Assembly (NCBI GenBank): GCA_003542355.1
Contig: DPKU01000130.1
Span: 1 to 12,469 of the forward strand
DNA: 12,469 nt
From: Clostridiales bacterium
GTDB lineage: Bacteria > Bacillota > Clostridia > Peptostreptococcales > Anaerovoracaceae
Direction: 5' to 3'
This document shows positions 1 to 8,410 of the stretch, piece by piece (positions within the stretch are counted from its first letter, which is position 1; the number at the start of each line of letters is the position of its first letter). The notes under the pieces are model-generated. The model was given only the letters and a program-made list of their open reading frames with translations, made no database searches and was not told the origin of the DNA. Position numbers and translations under genes: made by a program.

Positions 1-3000
1 ATAGAAGGACGCAGTCGCGCCTGCCGGGAAGCCGGTGAGATCGATGGTGATATACTCGTTGGCCCGGATCACGTCGCCGCTCTGGGCGGCTACGGCGACC
101 TGAGGCGCCAGGGTGCTCACCTGTACCGTGTCCGCAGCGGTCTTGCCGGAAGACAATCCGGTGACGCTGATGGTATAGGTTCCTTGAGAGATCTTGACAG
201 GGATCGTCAGGGTGTCGGTCAAAGCTCCGGTGCCGTCGGTCTGGGTGGCAGTATCTTTCATGAACTGTCCGCCCAGAGATATCCGAAGGGTCTCCGCCGC
301 GCCGTATCCACTCATGGACAGCGTCAGCTGAGCGCCGGGCAGCGCGGCTTCCGGCGTCACCGCCAGGGAAGCGGCAGTAGCCTGAACGGTGAAGGTGGTC
401 TGGGCAAAGAAGCTGCTGGTGCCGCCCAGGGCGGTCACTTGATAGAAACCGGCGCCGTAGAGGCTTGCCGGCGTATAAACATAAGCGCCGGTGCCGTCGG
501 CGTTGACATCTTCAATGGCCGTGCCGCCGTTGATTTTCAATTCGATGGCTTCGCCGGGAGCAAAACCGGACAGCGTAATAATATGAGTCGCCGGATCCAC
601 GGAAACCACAGGGGCGGGATCGGCCACGGTCAAAGACGCTTCTGCCCGAGCACCGCTAACTGTGATGAATAGCAGGTTGTGGCTCCCCACGGAAGTACTG
701 TAGGGCAGCGTATAGGTAAACTGTGTATTCCCTTCTCCGCTAAAGGCGCCGCTTCCGCCGATCTCCCGACCGTCGAGCCAGACCTTGCAAGTGTCCGCAG
801 TATATGTACCGGTGATATCGGCGGAAAGCATTTCGCCAGGCTTGGGGGATCCGCTCAGGGCCACGCCCAGGGCGTGGGCGGCGCCGGCCGGCCCGTAGGA
901 CGTCAGGAGACCCGATGTTTGCCCGTAAGCACTGAACACATAGCCGGTCTCCGGCGCTGTTTCTGCTGGGATCGCATATTGAGCCGTCACCGTGCCGTCT
1001 GCGCCGGTGGCGACCTGTGCGATCTGGACATTGTTCCAATAGAAGCGGATCGTTTCATAGGCCTTGAAGCCCGAAGCGTTCAGCGTCACTGCGCTGCCCG
1101 GCCCGTAGCTTTCGGCCAGGGTCACCAGAGAAGGATCCAGCCCTTGGGCATTCTGCACCACGCAGATCATGGAGGCGGTCCGACCCGTAGTCTGGCCTGT
1201 TGCAGTGATCAGCATACTGCCCACATCGTAGAGACCGATCGTACGCTCTGCCAAGCCTCCGGCGCTGCCATACGCTTGCGCATAGTATTCGCCATTGACA
1301 TAGAATGTGATCCATTCACTCTGCTCCAAACCCGAAAGCGTGAACTTCGGGGAAGTTCCTGCATAGACCGAAGCCGGACCGGTGAGGGCCCACAGGGCAG
1401 ACGACGCTTCGTATATTACAAAGCGACGAAGTCCGCTGGAAACGCCCCGGGCTTCGAAGAGCACCGGTCCCTTGTCGGAGGCCGCCAGAGCGATATCCAC
1501 ACCGGCGGCCCCTGCGCCGTCGGCATATCGATTGGAAATATAAACGTCTTTTTTGTAGAAGTCCACTCGCTCGCCGGGGGCAAAGCCGGTGACCGAAGCC
1601 GATACCGGCTCACCGGCGCTTTGGCCTTCGGGGATCACTGTCAGGGATGCTGCCCGGGGCGAAACATCCACCACAGAGATCGCCGTGTAATCACCTCTCA
1701 CTGCCCGGACTTCCAGTTCACCGGCTGCAGTATAGGGGATCTGATAGGTTTCACTGCCGCTGACTGTCAGCTTGGTGTCCGTAGCATTTGTCACAGCGAT
1801 ATCCGGATACACACGGGTCCCGTTCAGGTAAACTTGCACATATCCGGTATTGCCCGGATCCACAGACCCAAACTCAGCAGCTTGTACCGTGATCGGATCA
1901 CCGGCGTCCGCCTCGGCGGGAACCGTTACCAAGGGCACATACTGGGCGATCACATAGGTCTTGATCACCCGGGCATCGGAGCCGTCGCCCTCGGCCTTGA
2001 AGCGATGGGCGCCGACCATGTTCGAAGGGATCGCATAACTGAATACTGCAGTCCCCGCCCCGTCGGCCACTTCCCAGTCCCATGCCGATCCGCTGTCGTC
2101 GATATACAGTGCGACCCATTCACCGGGCATCATGCCGGAGACGGTGATCGCAAGGACCTGACCGGGCTTTGCGCTGTCGGGCAAAACAGCCATGGTCGGA
2201 CGGTAGGCCAAGGCCTGATACCCCACGGCCGTTACTGCAGAACCGGTCCGGTTCCCGGCCCGGTCGTAGGCAAAGACCTGGAAATCATAAGTATATGTCA
2301 GGCTATTCGGGACAAAATCGTATATCACTGCGCCGCCGCTCACCTGCGCCGGAATGTCGTAGCGGGTTTCGGAGTGGGACGCCGCAACTTCGTAGTGATG
2401 GATATCGTCGGAAGCGCTTTCGAAGGTGAGCCGGATCTTGCCGATCATCGGCTCCACATTGCTGATGACGGGAACCGCCGGCGCCGTGTTGTCCACCCAA
2501 AGCGTCATCGTGAAGGAAGCGGTGTTGCCCGCCATATCTGCAGCGTTGACCCTTAAAACATATTGTCCGTCCGGCAGTTCGCCGGCATGATCGTTGGACA
2601 GGCGAAAACTGTTGTCTCCGCCATTGATCCCCGTGATGCTCTCCCAGCCGTCAGACGTATCGAAGGGTCGCAGCTCGGCCGCCAGGGTATCCAGCGCCAC
2701 ATCTTCGTCGATGAGGATTTCATACCAGGTGTCTTCGTTGATATATCCGTTCTCAGGGACCAGAATGCCGGTGTAGTATTCCCCAAGCCCGTTGATCACA
2801 GGCGCCTGACTGTCCTTCTTGCCGGCCACGTCGGCCTGGACCGCATTGGAGAAGGGGCCGTAGCGGCCTTCGGTGACATAGGCCCTCACAGCATAGTAAA
2901 AGCTGTCGTTGTCATCACTGGGAAAGTAGGCCCTGTAAGGGTATTCCTCCGTCGGATTCTCCGCACCGTATCCGATATAGTATGACGTAGTCCCGATCTT

Positions 3001-6000
3001 GGTCATGGACGCCGTGTCGGCCGTCGTGCCCCGGAAGATGTCATAGTAAACTGTTCCCTCTGCAGGAATATCCCCAGGGGCAGCCCAGTAAAGATCCACG
3101 GTGCCTGTGGTAACGGCTGAGATGGTCAGATCCGTAGGCGCAGAGATCGGTGCAGTCTGCATGTTGATGCTCAAAGCATACGTCTGGGAGCTTCCACTGG
3201 TTTCATAAGCCACCGACCGGAGCACTGCGCTGCCGTTGTACGGCGTCGTGGAAGTATCCCACTGCACATCGGTGATCTCAAAGTCGCCGTAAGGGTAGGT
3301 GACGGGACTGGTTCCCAGCAGGACCGTGTTGCCCGAATAGTCCAGATAGTAGCGCACTTCTGCGATCCGAAGGGAACTGTAGAAGCTGTAAGCCCGCAAA
3401 TAGTACTCGTCCGCATCGATGAGATCCCCGTTGTACATCGTATAGTAGCTGCCGCTGCCGTCGCTATTGTACCGGAGGGCCGTAAGGGACAGGGTGTAGT
3501 TGGGGTAGGTGATGTTGATCACGCTGCTGACGACCTGCCCTTCTCCGGTACCGGTGACCGCAATGGCCTTGATCGTTCCGTTTTCGGCGATATTGATCAC
3601 TTCCCCGGTATATAACGTGGAAGATGTGGTCGGATCGGAACCGTCTGCAGCATAGTAGATCGACGCACCGTCGAGATTGGATTCCAGCGTGACATCCCAT
3701 CCTGTGGTCCCACGCTGCCCGTGGCCGATCACCGGCGTATCCACCGTCGCCACTTCGATGGTGAAGGGGACGTCGCCCGTCGCATCAGAGGATGCATAGA
3801 CCGTCAAGTCCAGGTAGCCGTCGTTTTCGTCCAGCTCGTAAGTATCTGCCGTAAACGTATAGGGCAGATCCTCGTACAGAATACTGTCGCCGTAATAGGA
3901 TCCCCAGCTGTAATTCCAAAAGTCTGGGCCCACTGCATACACATAACTGACGCCGGCTCCCTCCACGCGGATGGTGTACTCGCCGGAAATCGTAAGCGGC
4001 AGGGTAAAGCTTTCGTTCACATTCGCTCTGATCAGCCCTTCCGCCGGCGTATCCAGAGCCAGGATCCGTTCGCCGGTGATGCGAATAAATTCCGACAACT
4101 CCTGGGAGTGCTGCCCACCGGATTCCTCCACGGCCCGCAGCCGGGTATTCTGCTGCAAGGTGATGCTCCCGGTCGTCGTATAGATCTGCCGCGTAAGGCT
4201 GGACAGGGGATCGGAGCCGTCGAGCGTATAATAGATCGTTCCCAGATCACTGCCGCTGAGCGTCGGCTGGTATCCAGCCGCGTAATCGCCCGATTGGTTC
4301 TGATTCGTCCAAAGCGGTACAGGAATGCCTGCCGTGTACTGTACGTGGGTCAGATCGCTGGGCAGACCATTCTTATAGGTGATTGCTTTTAAATCTAAAC
4401 CAGCTTCGCCAAGTGTAAAGGTGTTCGTGCCTTCGCTCACAGATCCGTTCAGAGCGACCGTAAAATATGTAAGCGTCGAATCGTCGGGATCGCTGCCGTC
4501 GGTGGTGTAATAGACTGTGGTTTCCGGTTGTGCCGTAACGGTGATCGTCACTCCCGCAGGCTGTACCGCTGCTGAGGGGGTAAAGACCGGCGCATCGGGA
4601 TTGGCAAGGTGAAGCGACTTATAGTACAACAAAGAATAGACTCCGTCTTTGCTCGAGTAAGTTCTCAAATCGGCACTGCTGTTGACCTCAAAGGTTCCGG
4701 TATAGCCCTGATATGGGGCAGGGTCTTCGGAATTCATATAATCCACGCTGTAATAGATATCAGCGCCCGCAGTATCCGTTGCCAGGGTAACGGGAACGAC
4801 CTCTTCGTAATATGCCATCCAGCCGGTGCCGATCAGCGTAGCGGTGGTGGACATCTCAGGCGTTGCAGGAACCCCTTTTTCCAGCATGAGCGTAAACGGC
4901 CCCGCATATCCCGCATTTTGAACATAAACGAGATACGTTCCGCTGCTTTCGGCCGTAAAGCCGGTGTCCTGCCAGGATTCGGTATTGTCCCCGATCCAGT
5001 TGGGGTATCCGTAATCATCCAGATTGCATGCTTCGCCCGTAACGGCGTCGATGATATAGACTGCCAGGGTCCGGCTGCCGTCGAGCATCAATTTGAGGCC
5101 GTAGTTTTCCCCTGCCGTTGCGCTGAAGCTGTATACAAGACTGTCGTCCGCTGTCATCGTTCCGCTTGTGGCAGCAGTATTACCCGTAAAGGAGAGCGTA
5201 CCGGTTTTTAAGTAGTAGAAACAACGAAGGGCGGTGCTGCTTGCGCCGCTGTCGGGATCTTGAGCAAAAAAGTCGCGGCTGACATATCCGGATCCTCCGA
5301 CTGGAATCATAACGGTTGCGGGCTGAACACCGTGAGACACTTCCTCCGCCCACGTGTCCGTGGGATCCAGACTGTAGATCTCCATCCCTGCTTCAGCGGA
5401 CACCGTCAATACAATAGCGCCCTCTGACGTCAGGTCCGTCAGTAATACCTCTCCGGAAGGAACGTTCACGGTGGGTGCCGCCGGCGGGGTCACGCCGTCG
5501 ACTTGGAAGATCGGCTCCAATCGCTCGACATAATTATAGTCGTAATCATAGGATACCCGGATCACAGCTTGCTGATCCGCCTCCAGGTATTCCATAATTT
5601 GAGACTGTCCATCCCACATACCGACTGAAGTATATGGTGTAAAAACACCAGCTGCATAAGAGCCGAGGGAAATCCGGGCCAAGCTATTGACAAAGTCATA
5701 CCCGCCATCGGTATCATAGTTCAGTATTTTTGCCAAATAATAACCATCGGAAGGAACTGTAAAGGTATACAATTCCTCTTCGTTGGAAGCAGTTAAAATG
5801 GCCGAGATTGTGGTGCCAAGCGTATAAGCTGTAAGGGACGGTCCCTCGGGAGGCGCACTGCCGGGGCTGTTCACCTGGAGCACGACGGCGCCGTCTGTTC
5901 CGCTGTTTACGACTTCGAGGAAGAACGTTCCCGCAGTTTCAAAATTATAGCCAATGGAGCCGTCGACATCCGAAGCAAGCTCTTGAAATGTCTCGACGCC

Positions 6001-6489
6001 GGGATCACCGGATACGGTTCCCATCTTCGTGGACAGAACAGGGCCTGATGTTGCTGCGTCATGGATGATCGTATAAGCGCCGGTTGTTGTGACGGTAAAC
6101 GAAAAGTATTGTGTGGAGCCGCCAGGGAACAGTGGAACGATGAAAGCCTCATCCACTGTGATATACCCCGGCGCAGATATCGTATAGGAAGCCGGAGGAG
6201 GCGGATCCCCGCCGCCGCCAGGAGGAGGCGGTGGAGAATCGCTGGCAGTCACCAACAACTCGTCGTCTGCCGGTTCCTCGATGGCAGCTTCCGTTGTCCC
6301 TGACACTTCCGGTTCCGGCGGAACCTCCAGAGAGAGTAATTCGTTACCTTCTTCCAGGGGCATTTCCAAGGTTGCGGGATCCGTGGATCCCTCCGCATAG
6401 ATCGGCGACCAGACGGTCTGGGCTGCCGTATTGAACACCATGATCAGTGTGAGCAGATATGCCAAGAAGCTGTGTCGATTTCTGTACAT
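1..6489 (-). CDS. Giant secreted multidomain beta-repeat surface protein (C-terminus beyond left edge)
   Basis: A single frame of 2163 codons without a stop runs from ATG 6489-6487 off the left edge. The start follows the Shine-Dalgarno AGAGAGGA (6504-6497) by 7 nt. Residues 1-32 form a signal peptide (basic start, hydrophobic LAYLLTLIMVF, possible cleavage after IYA). Residues 33-84 are acidic and 85-100 are a Pro/Gly linker. Approximate order after that: PPC-like beta-sandwiches at 102-208, 213-305 and 434-537; a divergent and three clear chitobiase-C-terminal-like modules around 577, 659, 752 and 944 (YYTTDGSDP, YYTLDGSDP, YYAADGSDP); an Fn3-like domain at 1115-1221; an Ig-like domain at 1227-1335; an Fn3-like domain to 1425; then eight Ig-like repeats of 80-95 residues and the start of a ninth. 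I see no catalytic domain or SLH anchor; an anchor could lie past the edge. The likely role is adhesin, matrix or polysaccharide-binding scaffold outside the cell, which is inference from domain type. It has its own promoter region and sits downstream of the LuxR-type gene. Confidence 0.92.
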   Translation of the reverse strand, partial: MYRNRHSFLAYLLTLIMVFNTAAQTVWSPIYAEGSTDPATLEMPLEEGNELLSLEVPPEPEVSGTTEAAIEEPADDELLVTASDSPPPPPGGGGDPPPPASYTISAPGYITVDEAFIVPLFPGGSTQYFSFTVTTTGAYTIIHDAATSGPVLSTKMGTVSGDPGVETFQELASDVDGSIGYNFETAGTFFLEVVNSGTDGAVVLQVNSPGSAPPEGPSLTAYTLGTTISAILTASNEEELYTFTVPSDGYYLAKILNYDTDGGYDFVNSLARISLGSYAAGVFTPYTSVGMWDGQSQIMEYLEADQQAVIRVSYDYDYNYVERLEPIFQVDGVTPPAAPTVNVPSGEVLLTDLTSEGAIVLTVSAEAGMEIYSLDPTDTWAEEVSHGVQPATVMIPVGGSGYVSRDFFAQDPDSGASSTALRCFYYLKTGTLSFTGNTAATSGTMTADDSLVYSFSATAGENYGLKLMLDGSRTLAVYIIDAVTGEACNLDDYGYPNWIGDNTESWQDTGFTAESSGTYLVYVQNAGYAGPFTLMLEKGVPATPEMSTTATLIGTGWMAYYEEVVPVTLATDTAGADIYYSVDYMNSEDPAPYQGYTGTFEVNSSADLRTYSSKDGVYSLLYYKSLHLANPDAPVFTPSAAVQPAGVTITVTAQPETTVYYTTDGSDPDDSTLTYFTVALNGSVSEGTNTFTLGEAGLDLKAITYKNGLPSDLTHVQYTAGIPVPLWTNQNQSGDYAAGYQPTLSGSDLGTIYYTLDGSDPLSSLTRQIYTTTGSITLQQNTRLRAVEESGGQHSQELSEFIRITGERILALDTPAEGLIRANVNESFTLPLTISGEYTIRVEGAGVSYVYAVGPDFWNYSWGSYYGDSILYEDLPYTFTADTYELDENDGYLDLTVYASSDATGDVPFTIEVATVDTPVIGHGQRGTTGWDVTLESNLDGASIYYAADGSDPTTSSTLYTGEVINIAENGTIKAIAVTGTGEGQVVSSVINITYPNYTLSLTALRYNSDGSGSYYTMYNGDLIDADEYYLRAYSFYSSLRIAEVRYYLDYSGNTVLLGTSPVTYPYGDFEITDVQWDTSTTPYNGSAVLRSVAYETSGSSQTYALSINMQTAPISAPTDLTISAVTTGTVDLYWAAPGDIPAEGTVYYDIFRGTTADTASMTKIGTTSYYIGYGAENPTEEYPYRAYFPSDDNDSFYYAVRAYVTEGRYGPFSNAVQADVAGKKDSQAPVINGLGEYYTGILVPENGYINEDTWYEILIDEDVALDTLAAELRPFDTSDGWESITGINGGDNSFRLSNDHAGELPDGQYVLRVNAADMAGNTASFTMTLWVDNTAPAVPVISNVEPMIGKIRLTFESASDDIHHYEVAASHSETRYDIPAQVSGGAVIYDFVPNSLTYTYDFQVFAYDRAGNRTGSAVTAVGYQALAYRPTMAVLPDSAKPGQVLAITVSGMMPGEWVALYIDDSGSAWDWEVADGAGTAVFSYAIPSNMVGAHRFKAEGDGSDARVIKTYVIAQYVPLVTVPAEADAGDPITVQAAEFGSVDPGNTGYVQVYLNGTRVYPDIAVTNATDTKLTVSGSETYQIPYTAAGELEVRAVRGDYTAISVVDVSPRAASLTVIPEGQSAGEPVSASVTGFAPGERVDFYKKDVYISNRYADGAGAAGVDIALAASDKGPVLFEARGVSSGLRRFVIYEASSALWALTGPASVYAGTSPKFTLSGLEQSEWITFYVNGEYYAQAYGSAGGLAERTIGLYDVGSMLITATGQTTGRTASMICVVQNAQGLDPSLVTLAESYGPGSAVTLNASGFKAYETIRFYWNNVQIAQVATGADGTVTAQYAIPAETAPETGYVFSAYGQTSGLLTSYGPAGAAHALGVALSGSPKPGEMLSADITGTYTADTCKVWLDGREIGGSGAFSGEGNTQFTYTLPYSTSVGSHNLLFITVSGARAEASLTVADPAPVVSVDPATHIITLSGFAPGEAIELKINGGTAIEDVNADGTGAYVYTPASLYGAGFYQVTALGGTSSFFAQTTFTVQATAASLAVTPEAALPGAQLTLSMSGYGAAETLRISLGGQFMKDTATQTDGTGALTDTLTIPVKISQGTYTISVTGLSSGKTAADTVQVSTLAPQVAVAAQSGDVIRANEYITIDLTGFPAGATASFY

Positions 6490-6490
6490 G

Positions 6491-6561
6491 GTCGGGTCCT
6501 CTCTGCGTCGATACTATAAAACCCGGTGGCAAAGCGCCTCCGCTTGATCGCATTATAGTAT
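6491..6561 (-). promoter_or_regulatory. Leader and promoter region of the giant protein gene with nested inverted repeats
   Basis: A TATAAT -10 box lies at 6557-6552, with no good -35 because that position falls in the T-tract of the preceding terminator. A perfect 9-bp inverted repeat, ATACTATAA (6511-6519) and TTATAGTAT (6553-6561), overlaps the -10. It encloses a smaller one, AAGCG (6532-6536) and CGCTT (6541-6545). A competing pairing is possible between CGGGT (6493-6497), which overlaps the end of the Shine-Dalgarno, and ACCCG (6521-6525). The layout fits an operator or a switching leader. I could not match it to a known riboswitch class. Confidence 0.5.
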
Positions 6562-6572
6562 AGTTGTTCCAT

Positions 6573-6599
6573 AAAAAAATCACCCGAAACGGGTGATTT
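6573..6599 (-). terminator. Intrinsic terminator of the LuxR-type gene
   Basis: A 10-bp perfect stem (AAATCACCCG 6577-6586, CGGGTGATTT 6590-6599) with a 3-nt loop runs into seven T residues on the minus strand (6579-6573). It begins 17 nt after the TAG stop of the regulator gene, so it should separate that gene from the giant protein gene. Confidence 0.9.
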
Positions 6600-6615
6600 G
6601 TCGAATTATTTTGCA

Positions 6616-8139
6616 CTATTCCAAGATATCTCGCATTTGCCGAATAAATTCGCTTTTATTGCTCACTCGAAGCTTTGCATACAGACTTTTGATGTGACTC
6701 TTGACCGTATTCTCGCTGATCCCCAGCTCCTGGCCGATCGACTGATACGTAAGTCCCTTTTGCAGCAATCCGGCGATCTGCCGTTCTCGAAGCGTCAACC
6801 CGCTACGCTCAAACTGCTCCTGCAGCATCGCCGCACCGGCATCCGCCGAAGATGGATTCGCTTGTTGCTTTGCACGGATGTCGTCTGCATCCGCCGCCGC
6901 TTTGCGGGCCAGATCCCGATTGAGGCCCACTACAAAGTCGTTGTCACCCACCACGGAAGCCAGCCGCCCGTAGAGCAGGGGCAGGACCATCAGCGTCACC
7001 ATCACCACAGCCAGGGCGATGATCAGCGGATACTGCGCTCCCTCTCTTCCCGCCGGCAGAAATTGCCCGATGATCACACCGATGCCGATCCCAAGGACAT
7101 TGGCCGAAAGACCTACACCGAAAATTTGAGCCGGCCGGCCGGTAAAGGTGAGCATTTCTCCCAGGATCGTCCACCAGAAAAGGTCGCAGACGCCAAAAGC
7201 CCCCAGCATCAGGGTGTTGATCACCAGAAAGCTGGTCAGAGAGCGATCCAAAGAGAAGAACAGGACAAAGGACAGTCCAACGATAACGATAGCCAGGTAC
7301 AGAATATAGGACTTGTTGATCCGTTCCGGAAGCCGGAACAGTAAATAGATGACGGCAATGTAAGGGATCGCCCAATAAAACTGCTGGAAAAACGTAAATG
7401 GTCCGAAAGCAGGGAGTACGATCCGATACATGAGCCCCGAGTTGACAGACAAGACCACGACGAACAGATACAGGGCCAGAAGCGATTTTTTGAGCTGACT
7501 GGACGGAATGCCGCGCCGTCTTGCCTCCAGCTTCGGCTCCGGTGCATCCACAACTCCGACATCGACCACCCTTTGACGGGGATCGACGACCAGTAGAAAT
7601 GCTGCAGCCAGGGCAGCCGTGGCCAGAAGAAAGCCCGCCAGAGAAGAGATGCGGCCGGTGACGCTGTTGATGGCGATCATCAGCAAGTTGGAAAGCATGA
7701 TCGCCCGGGCCGCCGTCGAAAGTCTTTGGCCAGCTGGCGTGTATTCCTTGAAATCGAACGCCCAGGCTGCGATCACCATGCCACCGAAAAACGAGGCAAG
7801 CGTCATGGCCGGGATCCATACTGCCGGCAGTGGCAAGAGCAAAGACACCACCGCACCCAGGCAGGCTGCAACAGAAAGGATCATCACCCGCCTGGCGAAG
7901 GCAGGGGAAGTGCAGATCAGACCAGCCGTTACCAGACCGACCACATTGGCCAGGATAGACCAATCCTGATAGGCGTCTCCGGGCACGATGCCCCGCTCCG
8001 CCCAGAAGGCATGGAGTGTGCCTCCCTGAAAGGCTACGGACAGAAACCATGCAGAAAACAGGGAAAACCAGGCGATGGAACGGTTTCTCCTGTCGATCTG
8101 AGCGTTGTGTTGTGATGGGGCTTCGATACTTTTGCGCAT
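6616..8139 (-). CDS. Membrane-bound LuxR-family transcriptional regulator (polytopic N-terminus)
   Basis: This is a 507-residue protein. Residues ~20-400 are strongly hydrophobic, with roughly a dozen predicted membrane helices in two halves joined by a charged loop (EPKLEARRRG region, ~200-215), an MFS-like layout. A charged linker (~400-447) leads to a LuxR/GerE helix-turn-helix at 448-507, with LTLRERQ opening the domain and ISENTVKSHIKSLYAKL as the recognition region. Proteins with this membrane plus LuxR HTH design are known, mostly uncharacterised, in anaerobic Actinobacteria and Firmicutes. By inference it detects a small molecule or membrane state and regulates nearby genes. There is no receiver domain or phosphoacceptor Asp context. 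The start is ATG 8139; an in-frame TAA lies upstream and no other start codon intervenes. The best Shine-Dalgarno (AGGAGGT, 8167-8161) is 21 nt away, unusually far. A terminator follows the gene. Confidence 0.93.
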   Translation of the reverse strand: MRKSIEAPSQHNAQIDRRNRSIAWFSLFSAWFLSVAFQGGTLHAFWAERGIVPGDAYQDWSILANVVGLVTAGLICTSPAFARRVMILSVAACLGAVVSLLLPLPAVWIPAMTLASFFGGMVIAAWAFDFKEYTPAGQRLSTAARAIMLSNLLMIAINSVTGRISSLAGFLLATAALAAAFLLVVDPRQRVVDVGVVDAPEPKLEARRRGIPSSQLKKSLLALYLFVVVLSVNSGLMYRIVLPAFGPFTFFQQFYWAIPYIAVIYLLFRLPERINKSYILYLAIVIVGLSFVLFFSLDRSLTSFLVINTLMLGAFGVCDLFWWTILGEMLTFTGRPAQIFGVGLSANVLGIGIGVIIGQFLPAGREGAQYPLIIALAVVMVTLMVLPLLYGRLASVVGDNDFVVGLNRDLARKAAADADDIRAKQQANPSSADAGAAMLQEQFERSGLTLRERQIAGLLQKGLTYQSIGQELGISENTVKSHIKSLYAKLRVSNKSEFIRQMRDILE

Positions 8140-8160
8140 ATTATTCTCTGGCTTTTAGCA

Positions 8161-8198
8161 ACCTCCTGATGGTGAGTGATTAATGTGATATTATATCA
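8161..8198 (-). promoter_or_regulatory. Extended -10 promoter and remote Shine-Dalgarno of the LuxR-type gene
   Basis: TATAAT at 8195-8190 is preceded by TGA (8198-8196), giving an extended -10. A TTGCAC lies 20 bp upstream, too far for a standard -35. Transcription would start near 8183. AGGAGGT lies at 8167-8161, 21 nt before the ATG, while a weak AGAGAA lies closer. Confidence 0.55.
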
Positions 8199-8249
8199 TA
8201 TGCAGTAATTTTATTGTGCAAAACATAAATACTACTCTTTAAAATCAGC

Positions 8250-8270
8250 ACCACCCGTCTAACGGGTGGT
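8250..8270. repeat. IS right-end hairpin
   Basis: Arms ACCACCCG (8250-8257) and CGGGTGGT (8263-8270) are separated by a 5-nt loop. It resembles the hairpin at the other end of the element and is likely the TnpA recognition structure at the right end. On the minus strand it is followed by GATTTT, so it could also weakly terminate tnpA transcription. Confidence 0.7.
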
Positions 8271-8277
8271 TTGCTCA

Positions 8278-8410
8278 GGGCTATAAGCCCTTACTACCGG
8301 CCAGCGTCTCAAGGCGCTGGCTTTTACTTTGTTCAAGCCACTTTGCCTTTGTCTCTTTTGCTCATCCCTGAAAGGGATAATAGTAACGCCGAATTACCCC
8401 TTGAAGGGGT
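8278..8410. repeat. Array of four hairpins between tnpA and the IS right end
   Basis: Four short inverted repeats follow each other: GGGCT/AGCCC (8278-8290), GCCAGCG/CGCTGGC (8300-8321), ATCCCT/AGGGAT (8364-8378) and ACCCCTT/AAGGGGT (8396-8410). The last overlaps the tnpA stop codon. With the right-end hairpin they make five stem-loops within about 160 nt. They may belong to the 3' end of the element or to a structured RNA left from a larger IS605-type element. Confidence 0.6.

Noticed and set aside
679..2556. 625-codon open frame on the plus strand
   Set aside because: It lies wholly antisense to the giant secreted-protein gene, its product is rich in Arg, His and Gly without any domain, and the opposite frame has a signal peptide, Shine-Dalgarno and clear repeats. 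The long antisense frame follows from GC-rich codon bias.
3721..4392. 223-codon plus-strand open frame
   Set aside because: Same antisense artefact of the giant gene; no ribosome binding site or domain.
6511..6561. A c-di-GMP or other known riboswitch in the leader of the giant gene
   Set aside because: The short CGCTTTGCCACCGGG stretch faintly recalls part of a GEMM core, but the second helix, the conserved GCAAA segment and the needed length are absent.
6598..7344. 248-codon plus-strand frame opposite the LuxR-type gene
   Set aside because: It is antisense to the conserved helix-turn-helix and membrane segments and starts inside the terminator region.
6944..8050. 368-codon minus-strand frame overlapping the regulator gene
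   Set aside because: It is a shifted-frame shadow of the LuxR-type gene; its protein is compositionally odd, lacks domains and has no Shine-Dalgarno.
8250..8410. CRISPR-like repeat array
   Set aside because: The stem-loops differ in sequence and spacing; there is no repeated unit with unique spacers.
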